The position numbers and the translations under genes were made by a program. A stretch of 10,926 nucleotides of DNA, from contig JBGPNN010000107.1 in assembly GCA_041487495.1 (NCBI GenBank), forward strand, positions 1-10,926, written 5' to 3'. The stretch is from JBGPNN01 sp041487495. Its GTDB lineage: Bacteria; Sysuimicrobiota; Sysuimicrobiia; Sysuimicrobiales; Humicultoraceae. The notes below the pieces were generated by a model. It was not told where the DNA came from, searched no databases, and saw only the letters and a list, made by a program, of their open reading frames with translations. Positions 1-5,639 of the stretch are shown piece by piece. Positions within the stretch are counted from its first letter, which is position 1; the number at the start of each line of letters is the position of its first letter.

Positions 1-462
1 CCCTCGGGCGACCGCGTCGTCGTGAACGGAGAAGACGTCACCGAAGCGATCCGCGAACCGACCGTGAGCGAGGGCGCCTCGATCGTCAGTACCGTGTCGC
101 GCGTGCGCACGGCCATGGTGGCGCGCCAGCGCGTGCTCGGCCGGGAGGGCGGCGTGGTCATGGAGGGGCGCGACATCGGGACGGTGGTTTTTCCAGACGC
201 TGAGGTGAAAGTGTATCTCAACGCGTCTCCGGAAGCCCGGGCCCGGCGGCGGTATGATGAACTGCGCGCCCGCGGCGCCACGGTCACGCTGGAGGAGATC
301 ATCCGGACCGAGACCGAGCGCGATGAGCGCGACGCCACGCGGCGTCTCTCACCCATGCGACCGGCCGACGATGCCGTCATGATCGACTCGACGAGCCTGG
401 ACGTCGACCAGGTCGTCGAGGCGGTGGTCCGCCTCGTCCGGGAGCGCACCGGTGTGGTATAG
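1..462 (+). CDS. cmk: Cytidylate kinase (CMP/dCMP kinase), 3' part, 5' end off window
   Basis: Transfers phosphate from ATP to CMP or dCMP in cytosolic pyrimidine nucleotide synthesis. The frame is open from base 1 and ends at TAG 460-462, giving 153 residues. The family is usually about 220 residues, so the N-terminal P-loop third lies outside the window. Family hallmarks read in order: NGEDVTEAIR (in the NMP-binding region), the conserved SxVSTVSxVR stretch, QRVLGREGGVVMEGRDIGTVVFP (core motif containing the GRDIGT substrate-binding residues), KVYLNASPEARARRRYDE, the lid-like arginine-rich stretch ERDERDATRRLSPMRPADDA, and the closing IDSTSLDVDQVV. The GTG at 22 is internal and is not the true start. 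The downstream plsC begins inside the last codons, so the two are probably one transcript. cmk followed by plsC is a recurrent order in Firmicutes-like genomes. Identification is firm. Confidence 0.95.
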   Translation, partial: PSGDRVVVNGEDVTEAIREPTVSEGASIVSTVSRVRTAMVARQRVLGREGGVVMEGRDIGTVVFPDAEVKVYLNASPEARARRRYDELRARGATVTLEEIIRTETERDERDATRRLSPMRPADDAVMIDSTSLDVDQVVEAVVRLVRERTGVV

Positions 463-1120
463 GTTCTGGAGGTTCGTCCTCTGGTGCTGCTTCCGCCTGA
501 TGTTTCGAGTGCGAGTCGAGGGCGGTGAGCACGAACCGCTCGAGGGCGCGGTCCTGGTCATCTGCAACCACGTCAGCGCGGTCGATCCCCCGATCGCCGG
601 CACATCGATCCGCCGGTCCGCCCGATATATGGCCAAGCACGAGCTGATCGACACCCCGGTCTTAGGAGCCTTCCTCCGGTCGCTCGGCGTCTTTCCCGTG
701 CGGCGAGGCGAACCGGACCGCCGCGCGATCCGGACCACGTTGGAGGCCCTGGCGCACGGCGACATGGTGGTGATGTTCCCGGAGGGCACGCGCTCCGATG
801 GCCGGCTCATGGCCGCCGAGCCCGGCGCGGCGCTGGTGGCGCTCCGCGCGGGCGTGCCGGTTCTGCCGATGGCCGTCATCGGCACGCAGCATGCGATGCC
901 CAAGGGGGTGAAGATCCCACGGCGGACCCAGGTGGTCGTCCGCATCGGTCCACCGATGCGTGTGCCAAAGATCGAAGGCCGTATCGATCGCGCGATGCTT
1001 GACGAGTGGGGACGGCGGTTCATGAGGGCGATCGCCGCGCTGCTGCCCAACGACCAGCAGCCGCGTCCGGTGGAGCCGCCTAGGGAACTTCCTCTTCCCA
1101 TCGGTAGACCGTCACCTTGA
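452..1120 (+). CDS. plsC: 1-acyl-sn-glycerol-3-phosphate acyltransferase (PlsC/LPLAT family)
   Basis: Acylates lysophosphatidic acid to phosphatidic acid at the inner face of the cytoplasmic membrane. The protein is 222 residues, typical for short bacterial PlsC. All four acyltransferase blocks are visible: the catalytic NHVSAVDPP (H40 and D45 of the HX4D motif), block II around FPVRR (81-85), block III FPEGTRS (109-115) and block IV VPVLP (135-139). Residues 1-22 are aromatic and hydrophobic (WYRFWRFVLWCC), consistent with a membrane-embedded N-terminal helix. The start is GTG 452, preceded by GGGAG (440-444) with a 7-base spacer, so the gene overlaps cmk by 11 bases. This points to translational coupling. 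Its 3' end overlaps the convergent GspK-like gene by 41 bases. The proline/arginine-rich tail (about residues 197-222) lies largely in that overlap. The family call is firm; acyl-donor preference cannot be read. Confidence 0.93.
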   Translation: MWYRFWRFVLWCCFRLMFRVRVEGGEHEPLEGAVLVICNHVSAVDPPIAGTSIRRSARYMAKHELIDTPVLGAFLRSLGVFPVRRGEPDRRAIRTTLEALAHGDMVVMFPEGTRSDGRLMAAEPGAALVALRAGVPVLPMAVIGTQHAMPKGVKIPRRTQVVVRIGPPMRVPKIEGRIDRAMLDEWGRRFMRAIAALLPNDQQPRPVEPPRELPLPIGRPSP

Positions 1121-1655
1121 GCGGATAGAGGTAGAGGCTGGGCGCGACCCCGTCGTACGTGATATCCACTTCGGCCACGAGTACACGCGTCTGGAGTACC
1201 ACGAACGTGCTGTCGGGATTATAGCGTCGGATCTCGCCCGTCGACCGGATTCGCCAGCGCCTGGCCGACGGGTTGCCCGAGCAGTTCAACAGGCAGGTGA
1301 GCGAGGTCGCATACCAGCGCGTCTGATCGGTGGACGGAGAGTTCGTGTACCCGATCGCGCCGGCGTCCTTGTTGACCTTCTGCAGATACAGTTGATGTTC
1401 GATCCCGGCCTGGGCGAGATAGAGGGCGACCGCGTCCTGGCGGGTCAACTGGCCCATCCCCAGTTCGGCGACCACCTGCTGGGCGATCCCGGCCACGAGC
1501 AAGGCCAGGATAAGCGTCACGACCATCGCCATGACCAGCGCCACGCCGCGCTCGTCGCCGGCGCGGACAGCGATTCGGCGCCAGACGGCGCGGTCGGCGG
1601 TCCCGCGGCCGAGGCGGCTAGGGCGCCTGCCGGTATGCGCGCGACGACAGCACAA
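1080..1655 (-). CDS. GspK/PilX-like minor pseudopilin
   Basis: Last gene of the pilus operon; 191 residues from a TTG start. It has a class III prepilin signature: a basic leader ending DERG, then VALVMAMVV and about 20 hydrophobic residues, followed by the amphipathic AQAGIEHQLYLQ helix typical of PilX_N/GspK proteins. The mature +5 residue is Met, not Glu. Lack of Glu5 is a known feature of GspK, the tip subunit of type II pseudopili, and of some PilX proteins. The head is short (about 154 mature residues) and has no room for the large alpha-domain of classical GspK. It carries a close Cys pair (TCLLNC). I chose TTG 1655 because GGGAGGT lies 8 bases upstream and because there is no ATG, GTG or TTG between it and the leader end. 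The leader is then long (37 residues), which is unusual. The gene begins 38 bases inside the GspJ-like gene, suggesting coupled translation. The family call is good; the exact start is less certain. Confidence 0.8.
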   Translation of the reverse strand: MCCRRAHTGRRPSRLGRGTADRAVWRRIAVRAGDERGVALVMAMVVTLILALLVAGIAQQVVAELGMGQLTRQDAVALYLAQAGIEHQLYLQKVNKDAGAIGYTNSPSTDQTRWYATSLTCLLNCSGNPSARRWRIRSTGEIRRYNPDSTFVVLQTRVLVAEVDITYDGVAPSLYLYPLKVTVYRWEEEVP

Positions 1656-3138
1656 TGTCGGCGACCTCCCCGGTAGAGTCCATCGCCGTGAGCGCGACTT
1701 CGACTGACCGTACGGCGGAGGCCGGCGCGCACGCGATGGCGATGCCGGCGGCGTTGTAGCAGAGGACGGCCATCGAACGGAACGGCCCGGCCAGCGATTC
1801 AAAGACGTCGGGACGGGCGCCGCTTTCCTCGACGCCGAGGGTGGTTGTGGGGTCGGGGTCGACGCGCTGGCGGATAATGACCGTACGGTGACGATGCGTT
1901 TGGGTCACGGCGAGGCCATCGACGAGACCGTAGTTCGGTCCCGAGGCCGCCCCCGAGTGAGTGGCCGTGATCATCCACGCGGGTTCGGCCGCGCCCACTG
2001 CCCAATACTTTGCGCTGAGCGTTGTTCCTACGAGCATGAACCGACCATAGTAGTCCGCACCCGGGGTGATCGTAAACCCGGTGGCGGTCTGCGCAAGAGT
2101 AGTCCCGGCGGCGCTCCACGACGTCACATACTTGACGCGGAGGCGGCCGTTGGTGGCCTCGGCGGGCGTCGCCACGTAGCCGAGCCCGACGTCACTACGC
2201 CGCGCGCCGACGCCAACCTGGTGGCGGTTGTTGCTCGTCGCGGGCGAATCGCTGCGGAACCCCCAGAAGATCTCGACGTTCGTGTGTGTTAGGGCTTTGG
2301 TCAACTCGCGATAACAAGACGTCGTGGTGGCCGTGAAGAGAAACCCGTCCGCCGATGTGGCATACGCCCCGCTGCAGGCATCCCGCCGCGTCCACCCGGC
2401 GAGCGTCGATCCGTCCTCGTAGTCCAAGAAGACGTAGTCGCCATTGGCGGGCGGCGTGGCGGCGGAGAGATCGCCATAGTGCACATAGTAGTTGTTGTTG
2501 GACCCGCCGGCCGGGATCGCCGTCTGGGCGGCGAACCACAGCCGCGTCGTGGTCGTGTTCCAGTTCGTGGGCACGTCCTTGACCCGATCGAGATCGATCC
2601 ACTTGGTGCCGTTCCAATAGCGGACGCGGACGTCATCGCCATTGGCCAGGCTCTTGCCGGCGGTCACCAGCGCCGCGTGGTCGAATGTGACCGAGACCGA
2701 GTACCCGATCGGGATCGCGTTTGCCCCGGCGTTGATGGTGATGCGGCGGCGGTACGAGAAGTCGGCGGCCACGCGGTACTGGAGCTCTCCTGAGCCGGCG
2801 TTCAATTGGTATTCGACCGTCCGGACGGCCCCGCTGCCGTCACCCAGCGCGTGGGCAAAGCGGAGCAGGGTTGGCGTGATCGTGGTGAACGACTGCGCGG
2901 CGCGCAGGTCGCGGACCAGCTTGTCGACCCCACGACGCCCATTCTGCAACATGTCCAGGTGGCGGTCGACCCGAGACCAGGACTGCCGACCGATCTCGAG
3001 CAGGGGCACGACGGTCCCGAGAACCAGCACCAGCAGGGTGGCCACGACCAGCAACTCGACCAGCGACGTGCCCCGCTCATCGCGGTGAGGGACTGCGGAC
3101 GCGCAGGCGGTCCTACGGCCGCGAGGTAACTTTCGCAT
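1618..3138 (-). CDS. GspJ/PilW-like minor pseudopilin with inserted DUF2341 + lectin-like domain
   Basis: 506 residues, against roughly 200-330 for ordinary GspJ/PilW. The prepilin leader ends DERG (G23), followed by TSLVELLVV with Glu at mature +5 (E28) and a hydrophobic helix to about 47. The pilin alpha-helix continues (RVDRHLDMLQNGRRGVDKLVRDLRAAQS) and the first head strands run to about residue 123 (VEYQLNAGSGELQYRV). At about 127-222 the pattern becomes DUF2341-like: YRRRITI, GDDVRVRYWNGTKWIDL, LWFAAQTAIPAGGSNNNYYVHYG. At about 235-437 it reads as a ConA/LamG-type beta-sandwich (FLDYEDGSTLAGWT, then many beta strands, ending RQRVDPDPTTTLGVEE). At about 446 the pilin head resumes (VFESLAGPFRSMAVLCYNAAG, then AVRSVEVALTAMDSTG). 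The start is ATG 3138 with AGGTG 7 bases upstream, overlapping the GspI-like gene by 26 bases. The module boundaries are my reading of motifs. The likely role is a tip-located minor pilin carrying a ligand-binding module. Confidence 0.85.
   Translation of the reverse strand: MRKLPRGRRTACASAVPHRDERGTSLVELLVVATLLVLVLGTVVPLLEIGRQSWSRVDRHLDMLQNGRRGVDKLVRDLRAAQSFTTITPTLLRFAHALGDGSGAVRTVEYQLNAGSGELQYRVAADFSYRRRITINAGANAIPIGYSVSVTFDHAALVTAGKSLANGDDVRVRYWNGTKWIDLDRVKDVPTNWNTTTTRLWFAAQTAIPAGGSNNNYYVHYGDLSAATPPANGDYVFLDYEDGSTLAGWTRRDACSGAYATSADGFLFTATTTSCYRELTKALTHTNVEIFWGFRSDSPATSNNRHQVGVGARRSDVGLGYVATPAEATNGRLRVKYVTSWSAAGTTLAQTATGFTITPGADYYGRFMLVGTTLSAKYWAVGAAEPAWMITATHSGAASGPNYGLVDGLAVTQTHRHRTVIIRQRVDPDPTTTLGVEESGARPDVFESLAGPFRSMAVLCYNAAGIAIACAPASAVRSVEVALTAMDSTGEVADIVLSSRAYRQAP
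1664..1670 (-). promoter_or_regulatory. Shine-Dalgarno for the TTG-initiated GspK-like gene
   Basis: Reading the minus strand, GGGAGGT occupies 1670-1664, followed by an 8-base spacer and TTG at 1655-1653. It lies inside the coding sequence of the upstream GspJ-like gene. It is the strongest ribosome-binding signal in this junction. It decides the start, because no ATG or GTG is available in frame between it and the prepilin leader. Confidence 0.6.
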
Positions 3139-3523
3139 CAAATCGCACCTGGCTTTCGGCCGCATCGCACACGCTGTTGGCGTTGGCGTCCACACACGCC
3201 GTGACGGAAAGGGTCTTCAAGGATCCGACGCCGGTCGAACCGCTGGACAGCTCGGTGATGATTGTCCACGCGAACCGGCAGCGGGGCAGGTCCGTGCAGG
3301 CCTGGGCGCCCGAGGTGACGCTGGTGATGTCGGCGCGCAGCCGGTTCGTGAGTTCCTCCATCTTGCGGACCCCGGCCGCGCCCAAGCGCAGGTCGGTGTC
3401 GGAGACCGTCGCCGGGGTGAGGATACCAGGCAGCAGCGTGAGCAGCGGGACAACGGCGATGCCGATGATCGCCATGGCGACGAGGACTTCGACCAGGGTG
3501 AAACCACGCTCGGCCGCACTCAT
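3113..3523 (-). CDS. GspI/PilV-like minor pseudopilin
   Basis: 136 residues. A very short leader MSAAERG is followed by a textbook mature N-terminus, FTLVEVLVAMAIIG, with the prepilin peptidase cut after G7 and Glu +5 at E12. The stretch RKMEELTNRLRADI matches the conserved K-M-E-x-L helix of GspI/PilV proteins. The head contains four cysteines (C76, C82, C110, C119). Near the C terminus is an acidic/Asn loop, VDANANSVCDAAE, that resembles a calcium-type loop; metal binding is inference. The start ATG 3523 overlaps the stop of the GspH-like gene (ATGA), a sign of translational coupling. In type II systems GspI nucleates the I-J-K tip complex, which fits its place just before the J- and K-like genes. 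Confidence 0.88.
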   Translation of the reverse strand: MSAAERGFTLVEVLVAMAIIGIAVVPLLTLLPGILTPATVSDTDLRLGAAGVRKMEELTNRLRADITSVTSGAQACTDLPRCRFAWTIITELSSGSTGVGSLKTLSVTACVDANANSVCDAAESQVRFDAKVTSRP

Positions 3524-3960
3524 GGGCCCGTGACCGTCACACGTCCCGTCGCGGCCACCACCTGCACGACCGCCGTAGAACTGCCCGATGCCAGCGTCAC
3601 GCTCCCGCCCGCGATCGCCGTCCCGTCTGACCTGAACTGGAAGAGCGACATACCGGTCACCGAGATCCCGGGGTCGAAACTCTTTGGGAAATCCGGTTCG
3701 GCCGACCCGATCACCGGCCGCACCGTGTACTGCGCATACGAAGGGACAGCCGGGGACATCTCCAGGAGATAACCCACGTGCCGCGCGATGGCCAGCCGCT
3801 GCGCCAGCCGGAGGTCAGCCGCGAGTTGGCGCGCCGGCACCCGCACCTGGGTTGTCGTGGGCACCACCAGCCGCGGGACCGCAATCAGAACCAGGACGAT
3901 CAGCACGGCCCCGACGACCAGGACCTCGGGAAAACTGTACCCTTCCCTGCGGCGTCTCAT
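3520..3960 (-). CDS. GspH/FimT-like minor pseudopilin
   Basis: 146 residues from ATG 3960. The leader MRRRREG is cut after G7, and the mature protein begins YSFPEVLVVGAV, with Glu +5 at E12 and the unusual Pro at +4. The membrane helix ends around residue 33. It is followed by the LAADLRLAQRLAIAR helix and the head signature FQFRSDGTA...GGSVTLAS...VVQVVAATGRVTV, which is characteristic of the GspH/FimT C-terminal domain. I chose ATG 3960 because it gives the short basic leader normal for this family, although no strong Shine-Dalgarno precedes it. In-frame GTG 4032 would add 24 residues and overlap the upstream pilin gene by 32 bases. The gap to the pilin stop is 40 bases with the chosen start. 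The product would sit near the filament tip. Confidence 0.86.
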   Translation of the reverse strand: MRRRREGYSFPEVLVVGAVLIVLVLIAVPRLVVPTTTQVRVPARQLAADLRLAQRLAIARHVGYLLEMSPAVPSYAQYTVRPVIGSAEPDFPKSFDPGISVTGMSLFQFRSDGTAIAGGSVTLASGSSTAVVQVVAATGRVTVTGP

Positions 3961-4000
3961 GAATGCCGCTTGGGACAGGCCCCTGGACCGGCGGGCCGGC

Positions 4001-4381
4001 CTAGTGCCCCACGCCGGTATCGTGGTTGACACCGCCCGCGCTCATCTGGACGCGACATACGGCCGCGCTATACGTGGTCACGTACGGCGTGACGGTCCCG
4101 TTTCGCGGGTCCGTCGGCGTCCCATCCGGGAAGTACGTCGTGTTGCCGAGGAACGCCGTAAACGCCGCCGCGTCCGCCGGGCACGCGTTGTTCCGGTACT
4201 GGTACAGGGCCAGCGCCGAATTGATCGCACGCACGTTGGCCATGTCCGCCGTGCGGCGCGCGTCCTGCTCGGCCCCGAAGTAGTTGGGCAGGGCGATCGC
4301 GACGAGGACCCCAAGGATCAGGATCACCGCCAAGACCTCCACGAACGTATACCCGCGTTCTCCGACATGCTGTCTGTTCAT
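4001..4381 (-). CDS. GspG/PilA-like major pilin (pseudopilin)
   Basis: 126 residues; the likely main filament subunit. The leader MNRQHVGERG is cut after G10, and the mature protein begins YTFVEVLAVILILGVLVAIALPNYFG, with Glu +5 at E15. The helix continues AEQDARRTADMANVRAINSALALYQYRNNACP, closely matching GspG-type pilins. The head is short: C67 and C109 could pair, and FPDGTPTDPRNGTVTPYV resembles the DPWGNPY-type loop that binds calcium in GspG proteins. The start ATG 4381 has the strongest Shine-Dalgarno of the operon (GGGGAGGTG at 4397-4389), consistent with high expression of the main subunit. The 40-base gap after the PilC stop is the largest upstream of any pilin in this operon. Whether the filament is a true type IV pilus or a T2SS-like pseudopilus cannot be decided here. 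Confidence 0.9.
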   Translation of the reverse strand: MNRQHVGERGYTFVEVLAVILILGVLVAIALPNYFGAEQDARRTADMANVRAINSALALYQYRNNACPADAAAFTAFLGNTTYFPDGTPTDPRNGTVTPYVTTYSAAVCRVQMSAGGVNHDTGVGH

Positions 4382-4421
4382 CTCGGTGCACCTCCCCGCG
4401 TGATATGCGATGCAACACGTC

Positions 4422-5630
4422 CTACCTCGTCATTGTCCTTGCCAGTCCAAAAATGGGCAGATACAGCGCCAGCAACACACCGGCCACCAGCGTACCCAGC
4501 ACCAGGGTCAGTGCGGGCTCGGCCAGCGTGATCAGCCGTTTGATCGCGTAGTCAACCTCGCGGTCCAGCAGATCCGCGGCACGGTACAGCAACACGTCCA
4601 GACGCCCGGATTCTTCGCCTATCGCCACCATCCGGGAGACCAGAGGTGGGAACAGAGCAAGAGACCGCATCGCCTCGCTCAATCGCCTGCCGCGGCTGAC
4701 CCCGTCCTTGAGCTGCCTGACCGCGGCGTGCATCTGGGAATCGGAGAGAGCCTCGGTGGTCACGGTCAGCGCCGTGAGTACTGGCACGCCACTCGCATAC
4801 ATGGCGCTGAACGTGCGCACGAAGCGGCTCACCTGAATGAGCCGGGCCACCAGACCCACGCGCGGGATCCGGCGGACCACCCGCGCGGCCAGGTCCCGCA
4901 GGGTGTATCGGAGGCGGGCACGCCCCATCCCCCAGACGACCGCGGCGGCAACGATCGCGCCCGGCAGCCAGAACCGGCGCACGACGTGGCTGGTCAGTAC
5001 GAGAATCTGGGTCGGCAATGGAAGCATCGCCCCCGCAGACCGGTAGACACGTTCGAATGCCGGAACCACGAACACCACAAAGAGGCCGACGACCGCAACG
5101 GCGAGTATCACGACAATGGCCGGGTAGACGAGCATCGCGCGAATCTTCTGATTGAGCGCCACTTCCCGCTCGAGGTATTCCGCCAACCGCTGGAGGGCCT
5201 GATCCATGGAGCCGGCGACTTCACCCGTGCGAACGACGCCAATGTAGAGGGGGGAGAAGATCGCCGGGTGACGGGCCATCGCGCCGGACAGGCTGTGCCC
5301 CGACTGGATGCTGTCTTCCAGATCGGCGATGACGGCGCGTATCTGCAAATTCTCGGTCTGTTCGCGCAACACTTCGAGGCCCCGCAGCAACGGCACGCCG
5401 GCTTCCACCAAACCCGCCAGGTGAAAGGTGAAGCCCGCGACCTCTTCCAGTTCGACTCCGCCGCTGAACCACGACCGGAACAGCCGGTGCCGCTGGGCCG
5501 CCAGCGACGTGATAAACAACCCTCGCTCCCGCAGACGGGAGCGCGCCCGCGCGTCGTCCTCGGCCTCGACAACACCGCGCACCGGAGCCCCGGTGCCGTC
5601 ACGTCCCCTGAACTCGTAGGCGCGCATCAT
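4422..5630 (-). CDS. pilC: PilC/GspF-type inner-membrane platform protein
   Basis: 402 residues, the standard length. It forms the membrane platform that couples ATPase motion to pilin insertion. There are two tandem T2SF domains. The first (about 65-190) has AGVPLLRGLEVL (77-88) and RTGEVAGSMDQAL. The second (about 268-395) has SGVPVLTALTV (280-290) and GEESGRLDVLL. The predicted membrane segments are the strongly hydrophobic stretches at about 166-190, 221-236 and 368-395. The N-terminal cytoplasmic YEFRGRDGTGAPVRGVVEAED stretch is typical of PilC. Two ATGs lie side by side (5630 and 5627). A weak AGGG overlapping the PilB stop is 7 bases upstream of the first. Only 9 bases separate it from pilB, so co-translation is likely. 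No missing residues or breaks are seen. Confidence 0.96.
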   Translation of the reverse strand: MMRAYEFRGRDGTGAPVRGVVEAEDDARARSRLRERGLFITSLAAQRHRLFRSWFSGGVELEEVAGFTFHLAGLVEAGVPLLRGLEVLREQTENLQIRAVIADLEDSIQSGHSLSGAMARHPAIFSPLYIGVVRTGEVAGSMDQALQRLAEYLEREVALNQKIRAMLVYPAIVVILAVAVVGLFVVFVVPAFERVYRSAGAMLPLPTQILVLTSHVVRRFWLPGAIVAAAVVWGMGRARLRYTLRDLAARVVRRIPRVGLVARLIQVSRFVRTFSAMYASGVPVLTALTVTTEALSDSQMHAAVRQLKDGVSRGRRLSEAMRSLALFPPLVSRMVAIGEESGRLDVLLYRAADLLDREVDYAIKRLITLAEPALTLVLGTLVAGVLLALYLPIFGLARTMTR

Positions 5631-5639
5631 CGCGGTGCC

